Assembly (NCBI RefSeq): GCF_021390495.1
Contig: NZ_JAJEJP010000002.1
Span: 558,001 to 622,000, forward strand
From: Paraburkholderia sp. ZP32-5
GTDB taxonomy: Bacteria; Pseudomonadota; Gammaproteobacteria; Burkholderiales; Burkholderiaceae
Length of the DNA stretch: 64,000 nucleotides
Direction of reading: 5' to 3'
Within the stretch, counting starts at the first letter, position 1, and the number at the start of each line of letters is the position of its first letter. Made by a program: the position numbers and the translations under genes. Below are positions 16,632 through 25,231 of this stretch, in pieces. Under the pieces are notes generated by a model that had not been told where the DNA came from, made no database searches, and saw only the letters and a program-made list of their open reading frames with translations.

Positions 16632-17321
16632 ATGAACGACCGCAAAATCAAGGGCTTGCCCGACCAGATTTACAGCGACATTCTCAACCGCATTCTCGAA
16701 GGCGAGTACAAGGAAGGCGAACGCTTGCCGACCGAGCATGCGCTTGCCGAGCGTTTCGCGACGTCGCGACCGACTGTGCGCGAAGCGCTTGCGCGGCTGC
16801 GGGCGGACGGCATCATCTCGACGCGGCACGGCTCGGGCACGACCGTCGCCCGGCGGCCCGATCCGGACGTGCGCCGGTTCGCGCCGCTCGAAACGCTGTC
16901 CGATATCCGCCGCTGCTACGAATTTCGCATCGTGACCGAGGCGGGCGCGGCCGCCCACGCCGCGCTGAAGGCCGATGCCGACGACATCGCCGCGATCCAG
17001 CATGCGTGGGACGAGCTGGAGCGGATCATCGAGGCGCAGGGGATTGGCGCGAAAGACGACTTCATGTTCCACCTCGCGGTCGCGCGCGCGTCGAAAAACC
17101 CGTTTTTCATCACGGTGATGTCGTTTATCGAAGAGCAGATCGTGTTCAGCATGAATCTGTCGCGCAACCTGTCGCTCGTGAAGACGATCGAGCGGCAGCG
17201 GCTCGTGCAGGCCGAGCATATGGCCGTGCTCGACGCGATCCGCCGCAAGGACGCGGCGGCCGCGGGCGCGGCGATGCGCTCGCATCTCGAAAATGCGCTC
17301 GAGCGGATGTTCGGGTCCTGA
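16632..17321 (+). CDS. GntR family regulator, FadR subfamily (FCD domain)
   Basis: Regulator of 229 residues. The N-terminal winged helix (QIYSDILNRILEGEYKEGER, LPTEHALAERFATSRPTVRE) is classic GntR. The all-helical C-terminal FCD domain contains EFRIVTEAGAAAHAA, the metal-binding DDFMFHLAVARAS and the final EHMAVLDAIRRKDAAAA...MRSHLENALERM. The start is ATG at 16632; upstream codons are open but lack domain sequence. FCD regulators usually respond to sugar acids or organic acids. The nearest such genes are the cluster at 19.8-27.9 kb, which is the likely target although the quorum-sensing genes lie between. Confidence 0.92.
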   Translation: MNDRKIKGLPDQIYSDILNRILEGEYKEGERLPTEHALAERFATSRPTVREALARLRADGIISTRHGSGTTVARRPDPDVRRFAPLETLSDIRRCYEFRIVTEAGAAAHAALKADADDIAAIQHAWDELERIIEAQGIGAKDDFMFHLAVARASKNPFFITVMSFIEEQIVFSMNLSRNLSLVKTIERQRLVQAEHMAVLDAIRRKDAAAAGAAMRSHLENALERMFGS

Positions 17322-17467
17322 GTCCGCTCCCCGCGGTTCGCCGCTGCTACTGCTACTGACGCTGCTGAACCGCCGCTGGCCAGACAGGCCGCAAATCGGA
17401 TCGCAAGGCTGTTGTGACCGACCTGGGATCGACCCGCGACCTGCTCACCAGGCCGTGACGCCGTCCG

Positions 17468-18061
17468 TCAGGCCGCAGCGGCAACCGGTCCGAACAGCGA
17501 AGTCAGCGTCTTCGCGCTCACCGCGACATCGAGTGCCACCGCCCGTTCCACGCCGATCTGCAGCGGCTCGCCAAGCCGGCTGATATCGAGCCCGGCCCGC
17601 CGCAGCATCCGTTCGATCGGTGTAGTCGTCACCGTCACGTAGTGTGTGATACCCATGCGCTGCGCGAATCGCATGACTTCCTGGATCGCGCGGATCGTCA
17701 TGTCCGTGAAGCCGAATGACTGTCCCTCACCGCCGGTTTCGATCGCCCACCGGCTCAGCTCCCAGATATGCCGCCCGACCGGCGCCGCCGCGCCGTGCAG
17801 CAGTTGCGGGAAGGTGTCCTTCAGCATGTTGGGGCCTTCGGTCGGCATCAGCCGCCAGCAGCCGCGCAAGCGCTGATCTTCGTCCTGAATCAGCATGTAG
17901 TGCGGGCCGAGCGCGTCGTAGCCGTCGATCTCCATTCCCGCGATAGTCGGGATTTCCCAGCCGAGCCGGCCGTGAAATACCCGCGCCCGCAGGCGGTACA
18001 TCTCGTTGATGAGTTCGTTGTCAAATTCCTGACGCATTCCAATACGGATCGTAGTTTGCAT
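17468..18061 (-). CDS. braI: Acyl-homoserine-lactone synthase (LuxI family), BraI type
   Basis: Makes a quorum-sensing acyl-homoserine lactone from S-adenosylmethionine and an acyl carrier. It has 197 residues. Invariant LuxI residues are present: RARVFHGRLGWEIP (Arg, Phe, Trp), EIDGYDALGPHYM (E-x-D-x-YD) and the core GCWRLMPTEGPNMLKDTFPQL, followed by ELSRWAIE. The start is ATG at 18059-18061 with AGGAG ideally spaced. A lux box at 18130-18149 lies about 70 bases upstream, so it should be autoinduced. The gene name rests on the BraR-RsaL-BraI gene order known in plant-associated Paraburkholderia. That system uses a long-chain 3-oxo lactone; the product here is inferred. Confidence 0.92.
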   Translation of the reverse strand: MQTTIRIGMRQEFDNELINEMYRLRARVFHGRLGWEIPTIAGMEIDGYDALGPHYMLIQDEDQRLRGCWRLMPTEGPNMLKDTFPQLLHGAAAPVGRHIWELSRWAIETGGEGQSFGFTDMTIRAIQEVMRFAQRMGITHYVTVTTTPIERMLRRAGLDISRLGEPLQIGVERAVALDVAVSAKTLTSLFGPVAAAA

Positions 18062-18129
18062 GACGTTCTCCTGAACGTGTTGGGGTTGCCAATACGCTGG
18101 AAAACTTATGCATTTTGAATCTCTCTGCC

Positions 18130-18149
18130 ACCTACCTACCTGGATAGGT
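18130..18149. promoter_or_regulatory. lux box between rsaL and braI
   Basis: ACCTA and TAGGT arms are separated by exactly 10 bases, giving the 20-bp dyad of the lux/las box (C-T-N12-A-G included); the dyad extends one pair further on each side. It lies between the divergent braI and rsaL starts, 68 and 65 bases from them, where LuxR-type activators bind. Confidence 0.85.
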
Positions 18150-18214
18150 GTGCATGCTTATCGGGTAAAGCAGAATTCGAACACGTATCCGCCCATAACC
18201 TACAAGGCTCGAAA

Positions 18215-18532
18215 ATGGAACTTCTCGACAATCACTGGCAACCGCAAACTCCGCTCCAGTCGCGTCCGGCGGAGGTTTCCACGGCTGTGGACCGTGTTCT
18301 GATCATCGCTTACCGCAAAAAGAAAAAAGAGAGCCAACGTCGCTTCTGGGCGCGTTTCGGCGTCACGCAGTCGCGCGGCAGCCGCTTCGAATCGGGCGCT
18401 GAGATTCCGGCGCCGGTGTCGATTTTGCTGGGTCTGTATTTCACGAAGACGGTTTCCGACGCCGACCTGGGGCGCGCCGAACGCGTGATGTACAGCCGCG
18501 ACGCCGCCGCGCTGCTCAACCCGGGTCAATAA
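18215..18532 (+). CDS. rsaL: RsaL-like quorum-sensing repressor
   Basis: Small DNA-binding protein of 105 residues. The core ESQRRFWARFGVTQSRGSRF followed by ESG closely follows the helix-turn-helix of Pseudomonas RsaL (FWSRFGISQSCGSRFENG). RsaL represses the synthase gene and so limits the signal level. The gene sits between the LuxR and LuxI genes, divergent from braI, exactly like rsaL between lasR and lasI. Its 3' end overlaps the 3' end of braR by 17 bp in convergent orientation. The ribosome site (AAGGC) is weak. The start is ATG at 18215. Confidence 0.88.
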   Translation: MELLDNHWQPQTPLQSRPAEVSTAVDRVLIIAYRKKKKESQRRFWARFGVTQSRGSRFESGAEIPAPVSILLGLYFTKTVSDADLGRAERVMYSRDAAALLNPGQ

Positions 18533-19244
18533 GCCCGAGCTGAGCCGCGATCACGGCTGCCGCACGTCGCGAATTCACCCCGAATTTCGTCCTGATGTTT
18601 TTCATATGGAAGTTCACCACGGCTTCCGAGCAGCTCAGGATGTGGGAGATCTCCCAGGTGGATTTGCCGCGTGCGGTCCATTTCAGGCATTCGCGTTCGC
18701 GCGGCGTCAACTTCGGCAATACCGTCTTGGCATGCGTGTTCAGATGCCGCTGACTGGTGTCGATCACGAGATCGCGCAACAACACGAGGTTCGGCAACGC
18801 CGAGTTGACATGGCGCTGAAACTTGTCGGACAGATTGCTCTCGTTGACGAAGCACATCATGCCGGCTTCCTGATTCGGCCCGTGAATCGGCAGCGATACG
18901 CCGGAGCGCAGGCCGTATGAGCGCGCTTCCTCGAAAAGCGACCGCTGCTCCTTGCTGGAGCAGATGTCTGGCGTCCAGATCAGCGGCGCGGAGTGCGACA
19001 GGCAATGCGCGACCGTCGGGTCGTAGTGGGCCATGCCTTCCTCGTCATACATCTGGCGCCATGCCGGCGCATAGGTGCTGCGCAGGTAAGCATCCTCCAG
19101 ACGCATGGTGGGGCGCGGCAGCATCGCGACCAGGATTCTGTCGAATCCCCATGTGTCGGCAAGGCCCGCGATCGCGCCAAACCATTCCGTCTCGTCGGCA
19201 GCGTCCAGCAGCGGTGCCATCTGCTCGATAAAATGTAGCGACAA
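18516..19244 (-). CDS. braR: LuxR family quorum-sensing receptor, BraR type
   Basis: Acyl-homoserine-lactone-dependent activator of 242 residues. The N-terminal autoinducer-binding domain keeps the ligand-contacting residues: Trp and Tyr in YAPAWRQMYDEEGMAHYDP, Asp-Pro in the same segment, Trp in APLIWTPD and Gly in LRSGVSLPIHGP. The C-terminal LuxR helix-turn-helix is LTPRERECLKWTARGKSTWE, ISHILSCSEAVVNFHMKNI. The start chosen is TTG at 19242-19244 with GAGAG upstream, which gives a full-length N-terminus; an ATG eight codons later is the alternative. Together with rsaL and braI it forms a complete signal/receptor/repressor locus. Confidence 0.9.
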   Translation of the reverse strand: MSLHFIEQMAPLLDAADETEWFGAIAGLADTWGFDRILVAMLPRPTMRLEDAYLRSTYAPAWRQMYDEEGMAHYDPTVAHCLSHSAPLIWTPDICSSKEQRSLFEEARSYGLRSGVSLPIHGPNQEAGMMCFVNESNLSDKFQRHVNSALPNLVLLRDLVIDTSQRHLNTHAKTVLPKLTPRERECLKWTARGKSTWEISHILSCSEAVVNFHMKNIRTKFGVNSRRAAAVIAAQLGLIDPG

Positions 19245-19787
19245 TTTTTGGCTCTCTCAGGCTCGCAAACGTGCCATTTACGGTTAATCGCAGGTCGGTA
19301 TTTCGACCGCCCGTTTTATCCGCATAATCTATCACTAAAAAACGGTTTCGCAATGCTGCAAATCCCTGTGCAGCAGGCGAAAACCGCAATATGTCGGTCA
19401 GCGTTCGGCGAACCGAAATACTTTTCTTAGCTTGCCCAGGATTCGCGCGTCATTGAAAAGGCTAATCGTCGGCGGGCGCCGCATGTTAATGCGCGTTATT
19501 GACAGCATTATGGCCATCCTCTCTTTTATTAATCGTCAGCGTTCGATTATCTGTAAAGCGGATTATTGCCCGACCGGCCGGTTATGCCCTGAAAAGCGGC
19601 TGCGGCGAGCGCCCCGTGTGTTGCCCTCAGCCGCTATTGTCATACGAAATTAAGACAGACCTATCTCAACTTTGCATCTGCCGATGGGGGGCGGTTGGAT
19701 GCCGCTCCGGGTCCAGGTTGTTTGACGACATCGGAACGCCGATGCTACCGTGCAACTCCCGCCTCGCGCGCCCCTGCGTGGACCACC
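19245..19787. other. 543-bp non-coding stretch between braR and the sugar-acid cluster
   Basis: No supportable gene. The sequence is richer in A and T than its surroundings, especially 19300-19680. It must contain the braR promoter and the promoter of the DapA-family gene. A TTGACA at 19499-19504 is present, but no matching -10 at normal spacing was seen. No clear GntR-type palindrome was recognised. Confidence 0.5.
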
Positions 19788-20756
19788 ATGAACGAATCTC
19801 CGCTCAACGCCGATGAATTCGCCGCGTCGGTCATGGCCGTGCCGCCCCTCGCGCGCCGCGCCGATTACACGCTCGACGCCGCGCAGAATCGTGCGCTGAT
19901 CCGCCATATCGAGGCCGGCGGCGTGCGTACGCTGCTATACGGCGGCAACGCGAACCTCTATCACGTCGCGCCGAGCGAATACCGCGAATTGCTCGATCTT
20001 CTCGCCGAGGCTGCGGGCCCCGCGACTCGCGTGATTCCGGCGATCGGTCCCGACTACGGCAAGATGCTGGATCAGGCGCGCATCCTCGCGCAAACGCGTT
20101 ACCGGACCGCAATGGTGCTGCCGCTCGGCGGTTTCACGACATCCGAGGGCGTGGCGGCGGGGCTTGCCCGCATCGCGGATACGGCGGGGATGCCGCTCAC
20201 GCTGTATGTGAAGAGCGAAAACTACGTGGAGGTCGATACGCTTGCGCGGCTGGTCGAGCGCGGCACGCTAAGCGCAATCAAATACGCGATCGCGCGCGAC
20301 GATCCCTCTCACGACCCGTATCTGCGCCGGCTGCTGCAACAGGTGCCGGCCGCGAAAATCGTATCGGGCATGGGCGAGCGGCCGGCGCTCGTGCATCTGC
20401 GCGAGTTCGGTCTGGCCGCGTGGACCACCGGATCCTGCTGCATCGCGCCGCGCATGGCGATGGCGTTGCTGCGCGTGGTCCAGGGCAAGCAAGGCAACGA
20501 AGCCACCGCCCAACGTCTATACGAAGCATTCCTGCCGCTCGAAACGCTGCGCGAACAGATCTCGCTGATTCGCGTGCTCCACGATGCGGTGAGCTTCTCG
20601 GGCATCGCCGCGATGGGCCCGCTGCTGCCGTTGCTCAGTTCGACGCCGCCCGAGCATCATGCGAAGATCGCGCACGCCGCGCAAACGCTGCTCGCGCTCG
20701 AACGCGAATTCGCGCAATCCCATCCGAACCTCTCCGACACCCAGGCACCCGCATGA
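19788..20756 (+). CDS. DapA (dihydrodipicolinate synthase) family aldolase/dehydratase
   Basis: TIM-barrel enzyme of 322 residues forming a Schiff base with a keto acid. Lys165 (LSAIKYAIARDD) is the Schiff-base lysine and Tyr140 (PLTLYVKSENY) the conserved tyrosine. The family GxTGE-type substrate motif is changed here (YGGNANLYHV), which argues against true DapA and for a sugar-acid enzyme such as a 2-keto-3-deoxy-sugar-acid aldolase or dehydratase. The start is ATG at 19788; it lacks a good ribosome site, and the open frame upstream is not protein-like. The stop overlaps the next start by 4 bp, so translation is coupled to the lactonase. Confidence 0.88.
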   Translation: MNESPLNADEFAASVMAVPPLARRADYTLDAAQNRALIRHIEAGGVRTLLYGGNANLYHVAPSEYRELLDLLAEAAGPATRVIPAIGPDYGKMLDQARILAQTRYRTAMVLPLGGFTTSEGVAAGLARIADTAGMPLTLYVKSENYVEVDTLARLVERGTLSAIKYAIARDDPSHDPYLRRLLQQVPAAKIVSGMGERPALVHLREFGLAAWTTGSCCIAPRMAMALLRVVQGKQGNEATAQRLYEAFLPLETLREQISLIRVLHDAVSFSGIAAMGPLLPLLSSTPPEHHAKIAHAAQTLLALEREFAQSHPNLSDTQAPA

Positions 20757-21709
20757 CCAACGACAGCCGACGTTATCCCGATCCGTCCATCCGCGTATTC
20801 GATCCGCGCTTCAAGCCGCTGATTCTCGCGTCCGCATCCGTCGAGTGTCTGTACCAGGGCACGCGCTGGTCGGAAGGGCCCGTGTGGTTCGGCGACGGCC
20901 GCTATCTGCTATGGAGCGACATTCCGAACGACCGCATTCTGCGCTGGGACGAAACGACCGGCGCGGTCAGCACGTTCCGCCAGTCGTCGAACAATGCAAA
21001 TGGCCATACGCGCGATCGCGAAGGGCGTCTCGTCAGCTGCGAGCATCTGACTCGGCGCGTTACACGCACCGAATACGACGGCTCGATCACCGTGCTAGCC
21101 GACCGCTATCAGGGCAAGCGCTTTAATTCGCCGAACGACGTGGTCGTCAAATCGGATGGCTCGATCTGGTTCACCGATCCGACCTTCGGCATCGACAGCT
21201 TCTACGAAGGCGAGCGCCAGGAATCGGAATTGAAGGCCTGCGTGTATCGGGTCGACGGCCAATCGGGTGAAGTCACGATGGTCGCCGACGACATACTCGG
21301 CCCGAATGGCCTCGCGTTCTCGCCGGATGAATCGTTGCTGTATATCGTCGAATCGCGCGGCGAGCCGCGCAAGATCCGCGTGTTCGACGTCGCCACCGAC
21401 GGTAAAGGCAAGGGCAACGGCGCGCCGCTGTCGAACAATCGCGTGCTGATCGATGCGGGCCCGGGCACGCCGGACGGCTTCCGCGTCGATGTGCATGGCA
21501 ACCTGTGGTGCGGTTGGGGAATGGGCACCGATGAGCTCGACGGCGTGCGTGTGTTTAGCGCGCAAGGTGAACCGCTCGGTCATATCGCATTGCCGGAACG
21601 CTGCGCGAACGTGTGCTTCGGTGGCCGGCATCGCAACCGGCTGTTTATGGCCGCGAGCCACGGGCTGTATTCGTTGTATGTGAATACGCAGGGTGTGCGC
21701 GGCGGTTGA
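20753..21709 (+). CDS. SMP-30/gluconolactonase family lactonase
   Basis: Six-bladed beta-propeller lactone hydrolase of 318 residues. Metal-site motifs are readable: Glu41 (RWSEGPVWFGDG), Asn/Asp in FNSPNDVVVKSDGSIWFTDP, ILGPNGLAFSPDESLLY and TPDGFRVDVHGNLWCGWGMG. In sugar oxidation pathways such enzymes open the lactone made by a sugar dehydrogenase and yield the sugar acid used by an IlvD/Edd dehydratase, which is encoded at the end of this cluster. The start overlaps the preceding stop (ATGA). Confidence 0.92.
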   Translation: MTNDSRRYPDPSIRVFDPRFKPLILASASVECLYQGTRWSEGPVWFGDGRYLLWSDIPNDRILRWDETTGAVSTFRQSSNNANGHTRDREGRLVSCEHLTRRVTRTEYDGSITVLADRYQGKRFNSPNDVVVKSDGSIWFTDPTFGIDSFYEGERQESELKACVYRVDGQSGEVTMVADDILGPNGLAFSPDESLLYIVESRGEPRKIRVFDVATDGKGKGNGAPLSNNRVLIDAGPGTPDGFRVDVHGNLWCGWGMGTDELDGVRVFSAQGEPLGHIALPERCANVCFGGRHRNRLFMAASHGLYSLYVNTQGVRGG

Positions 21710-21931
21710 TCGCGTGAAGCGGGCCTGCATTCCAGAGGCGGCAGCGGGCCGACGCCGGCGCCGCCGGTAAAGCCCTCACCGAGCCAGTCGTCCGCTGGCC
21801 TGACAACGTCCGCCGTCCGCGCATCGCATGCTCGGGTTTGTCCCTGGATGCACCATGCAAACCATTGCGCGACAAGGATTTTCCTTGAAAAAGGCTGCTT
21901 TCGCGCACCCTACGCGACCAGGACTATTTGC

Positions 21932-21961
21932 TTGACATCGGCTGTTGCGCTTCGCTATGTT
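21932..21961 (+). promoter_or_regulatory. Sigma-70-like promoter of the ABC transporter operon
   Basis: A perfect -35 TTGACA (21932-21937), an 18-base spacer and a -10 TATGTT (21956-21961) lie 72 bases before the substrate-binding-protein start. The rest of 21710-22033 holds no gene. The transporter and dehydratase may therefore be transcribed separately from the two preceding genes. Confidence 0.55.
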
Positions 21962-22033
21962 CCATTGGTAGAAAGACCCTGCCCGCGGCGCATCCAGGCG
22001 GCGGGCTTCCATACCAAAAAGCGAGGAGACGCA

Positions 22034-23203
22034 ATGACTGTTTCGCACAGGTTGTCGCTCAAGCTGGTATCCGCATGTATCGCGGCGAGCGCCGCTTTCA
22101 CCCCTATCGCGCACGCGGCCGATCCGGTCACGATCAATATCGTCGACGTGGCCGGCGATCTGCAACTCACGCAAAAAGGTTTCGAGGCGTTCAAGGCGAA
22201 GTATCCGAACCTCGTCTCGAACATCACGTTCACGAATGCCCCCGCGCCTCAATTGCCCGGCAAGATCAAGGCGATGCAGGGCGCGGGCCGCTCCGATATC
22301 GACCTCGTGCTGACCGGCACCGACGCGCTCGCGGCCGGCATCGAGCAGAACCTGTGGATCAAGCTGCTGCCCGACAATGCGGCGCAGTTCCCCGGCGTGC
22401 TCGATAAATACGCACCCGGCCCGCGCAAGATGCAGGATCTCGCCCAAGGTTATGGGCTCGAAGTCGCCTATATGCCGGCCGGTCCGCTGCTCGAATACAA
22501 CCCAGCCAAGGTCAGCGATCCGCCGAAGACGCCCGAGCAATTGCTGCAATGGTGCAAGGCGCATCCCGACAAGCTGATCTACGCGCGGCCGGCGAATTCC
22601 GGTCCGGGGCGCACGTTCCTGATGGGCTTGCCCTACATCCTCGGCGATAAGGATCCGCAGGATCCGGTGCATGGCTGGGATAAAACGTGGGCGTTTCTGA
22701 AGCAGCTCAACGATTGCATTCCGTACTATCCGGGCGGCACCGCCGCGGTGATGAAGGAACTCGGCGAGGGCACCCGCGATATGACGGTGACCGTGACGGG
22801 CTGGGACATCAATCCGCGCGCGCTCGGCATCGTGCCGGCCGAATTCCGCGTGCAGCCGTTCGACAATATGACGTGGGTCAACGACGCGCACTACATGGTG
22901 ATTCCAAAGGGCGTGCCGAAAGAAAAGCTCGACGTGCTGTACAAGATGATGAACTTCATGCTGGAGCCGGCGCAGCAGGCGTTGACCTACGACGACGGTT
23001 ATTTCTATCCGGGCCCGGCGATCAAAGGCGTGACCGTCGAACAGGCACCCGCGCATAGCCAGGAGGTGCTGCAGAAGTATGGCCGGCCTGAGTACGCGAA
23101 GATGCTGGCCGATCATCCGCATGCGTTGCCGCTTAATGCGGCCGCGATGGTCGCGGCTTTCAAGAAGTGGGATAGCGACGTCGGCGCGCAGAAGACCCGC
23201 TAG
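22034..23203 (+). CDS. ABC transporter substrate-binding protein
   Basis: Periplasmic solute receptor of 389 residues. The signal peptide is MTVSHRLSLKLVSACIAASA...IAHA, cut before ADPVTINIVDV. The mature part looks like the PotD / ferric-type family (class I extracellular proteins): GGTAAVMKELGEGTRDMTV, LDVLYKMMNFMLEPAQQ, and GYFYPGPAIKGVT. The start is ATG at 22034 with GAGGAG. Given the downstream dehydratase and upstream lactonase, the ligand is probably a sugar or sugar acid rather than a polyamine, but this is inferred from context. Confidence 0.9.
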   Translation: MTVSHRLSLKLVSACIAASAAFTPIAHAADPVTINIVDVAGDLQLTQKGFEAFKAKYPNLVSNITFTNAPAPQLPGKIKAMQGAGRSDIDLVLTGTDALAAGIEQNLWIKLLPDNAAQFPGVLDKYAPGPRKMQDLAQGYGLEVAYMPAGPLLEYNPAKVSDPPKTPEQLLQWCKAHPDKLIYARPANSGPGRTFLMGLPYILGDKDPQDPVHGWDKTWAFLKQLNDCIPYYPGGTAAVMKELGEGTRDMTVTVTGWDINPRALGIVPAEFRVQPFDNMTWVNDAHYMVIPKGVPKEKLDVLYKMMNFMLEPAQQALTYDDGYFYPGPAIKGVTVEQAPAHSQEVLQKYGRPEYAKMLADHPHALPLNAAAMVAAFKKWDSDVGAQKTR

Positions 23204-23267
23204 GTTTTGCCGTCGCGTTCACGGCACCTCGCAACATCCGTTGCGCCACGCGGATCAGGAAACCGCC

Positions 23268-24347
23268 ATGAAGCATCACTTTGAGCAATTGCGGCTCGAT
23301 TCGGTGAGCCGCAGTTTCATGAATGCGCAAGGCCACGCGATTGCGGCGCTACGAGGCCTCGATCTGACGATCCGGCGTGGTGAATTTATCGCGTTGCTCG
23401 GGCCGTCGGGCTGCGGCAAGTCGACGGCGCTCAATTGCATCGCCGGCTTGCAGCCGCTCACCGGCGGTGGCATCTGGCTCGACGACCGGCGTATCGACGT
23501 GCTGCCGCCGGAGAAGCGCGGCTTCGGCATGGTGTTCCAGAACTACGCGCTGTTCCCGCATATGAGCGTGCTCGACAACGTCGGTTTCGGGCTGAAGATG
23601 CGCGGCGTCGGCAAAAGCGAAATCGCGCGCCGCGCCCGCGACGCATTGCAACTCGTGCAACTGGTCGGCCATGAACACAAACTGCCCGGCCAGCTATCCG
23701 GCGGTCAGCAGCAGCGCGTCGCGATTGCACGTGCAATCGTGATCGAGCCGCCGCTGATTCTGATGGACGAGCCGCTGTCGAATCTCGACACCAAATTGCG
23801 TATCGAAATGCGCGCGGAGATTCGCCGCATTCATACGCAGCTCGAACGCGCAACGCTCTATGTCACGCACGATCAGGATGAAGCGCTGTCGATGGCGGAT
23901 CGCATCGTCGTGATGAAGGAGGGCGTCGTGCAGCAGGTCGCGACGCCGAAAGAGGTCTATACGCGGCCGCGCAATCTGCATGTCGCGCGTTTCATGGGTT
24001 ATCGCAACGTGGCCGAATTCACGCTCGAAGGCACCCAGGGCGATGGCGTGATCGTCAGCGCGGACGGCGTGCGGCTCGTCGGCACGCCGATGGCGGGCTT
24101 CGACAGCAAACGCGTCAGCGTCGCGCTGCGCCCCGAAGACATGGAGCGTGCCGAGCCCGGCGCGGACAATACCTTCGACGCGTTGATCGACGCGGTCGAA
24201 TACGGCGGCCACGATTCGCTGCTGCGCGTAAAGACCTCATTTGGCGACGTATGGGCACGTGTGAGCGGCGAATTCGTGCAAGGCGAGCGCATCAGCCTGC
24301 GCGTGCGGCCGTCGTGCGTGCTGGTCTACGAAGCCGAGGCCGCATGA
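23268..24347 (+). CDS. ABC transporter ATP-binding protein (PotA/FbpC-like)
   Basis: ATPase of 359 residues energising the importer. Walker A is GPSGCGKST (45-53), followed by Q-loop VFQNYALFPHMSV, the signature LSGGQQQRVAIARA, Walker B LILMDEPLSNLD and the switch histidine in YVTHDQDEAL. A C-terminal TOBE domain (GVIVSADGVRLVGTP... to RVRPSCVLVYE) is present. The start is ATG at 23268; the open frame upstream overlaps the preceding gene and is not protein-like. The stop overlaps the first permease start by 4 bp. Confidence 0.95.
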   Translation: MKHHFEQLRLDSVSRSFMNAQGHAIAALRGLDLTIRRGEFIALLGPSGCGKSTALNCIAGLQPLTGGGIWLDDRRIDVLPPEKRGFGMVFQNYALFPHMSVLDNVGFGLKMRGVGKSEIARRARDALQLVQLVGHEHKLPGQLSGGQQQRVAIARAIVIEPPLILMDEPLSNLDTKLRIEMRAEIRRIHTQLERATLYVTHDQDEALSMADRIVVMKEGVVQQVATPKEVYTRPRNLHVARFMGYRNVAEFTLEGTQGDGVIVSADGVRLVGTPMAGFDSKRVSVALRPEDMERAEPGADNTFDALIDAVEYGGHDSLLRVKTSFGDVWARVSGEFVQGERISLRVRPSCVLVYEAEAA

Positions 24348-25231
24348 ATACGCCGACGCTGTCGCCACCGCTGACACCGCGAGCGCCACGCGACGCGAAG
24401 GCATGGCTCGTCACGCCCGCGCTGCTGTTTATCGTCGCGCTATTCATCTATCCGTTCGCCTATGGTCTCGCGCTGTCGTTCCGGCCGATGAACGGCGGCA
24501 GCGTATGGGCCAACTATCTGACATTCTTCACCGATATGTCGATGTGGCCGACGATCCTCGTCACGCTGAAGCTCGCGGTGCCCGCGACGCTGATCAACGT
24601 CGGCGTGTCGGTGCCGGTCGCGTTCGCGCTGCGCCGCTATTCGCGCTATCAGAAGATCGTCACGACGTTGCTGGTGATTCCGGTCACGCTCGGCACGGTG
24701 CTGATCGCCGATGGCATGCTCACCTATTTCGGCCCGCACGGCTGGCTGCCGCAGGCATTGCAGGCGCTGCATCTGTACACGCGGGAGGTGCGCCTCACGC
24801 ATAACTTCACCGGCGTGCTGTTGTCGTTGATCGTGTCGGGGTTTCCGTTTGCGTTTCTATTGACGCTGTCGTACGTGACCGGCATCGACCCGACGCTCGC
24901 GAGCGCGGCGGCCACGCTCGGCGCGAGTCCGTGGCAGCAGTTTCGCCGCATCTATTTTCCGCTGCTGGTACCGGGGCTGACGATGGCCGCGTGTCTGTCG
25001 TTCGTGCAGGCGTTCTCGGTGTTTCCGTCGGCGGTGCTGCTGGGTGCGCCCGCCGGGCCGACGCGCGTGATGTCGATTGCCGCCGCCGAAGCCGCGTTCG
25101 AAAGCTACGATTATTCGCTTGCGTCGGCGATCGCGATGGTGATGGGCTTCGTGCAACTGATCGTGGTCGCCGCGCTGCTCGGCGCGCGCCGCTGGTTCTA
25201 TCGCGGCCCCGCCACCGGAGGCAAAGGCTGA
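24344..25231 (+). CDS. ABC transporter permease (PotB-like)
   Basis: Inner-membrane subunit of 295 residues with about six transmembrane segments (WLVTPALLFIVALFIYPFAY is the first). The EAA loop that docks on the ATPase is ASAAATLGASPWQQFRRIYF-PLLVPG. Translationally coupled to the ATPase gene in front (ATGA overlap) and to the second permease behind (TGATG). Confidence 0.93.
   Translation: MNTPTLSPPLTPRAPRDAKAWLVTPALLFIVALFIYPFAYGLALSFRPMNGGSVWANYLTFFTDMSMWPTILVTLKLAVPATLINVGVSVPVAFALRRYSRYQKIVTTLLVIPVTLGTVLIADGMLTYFGPHGWLPQALQALHLYTREVRLTHNFTGVLLSLIVSGFPFAFLLTLSYVTGIDPTLASAAATLGASPWQQFRRIYFPLLVPGLTMAACLSFVQAFSVFPSAVLLGAPAGPTRVMSIAAAEAAFESYDYSLASAIAMVMGFVQLIVVAALLGARRWFYRGPATGGKG

Noticed and set aside
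18101..18120. TATGCATTTTGAAT as an RsaL binding site
   Set aside because: Only the first TATG half of the palindrome described for Pseudomonas RsaL matches.
19499..19530. TTGACA near 19500 as a promoter of the DapA-family gene
   Set aside because: No acceptable -10 hexamer lies 16-18 bases downstream, and the distance to the start is almost 300 bases.
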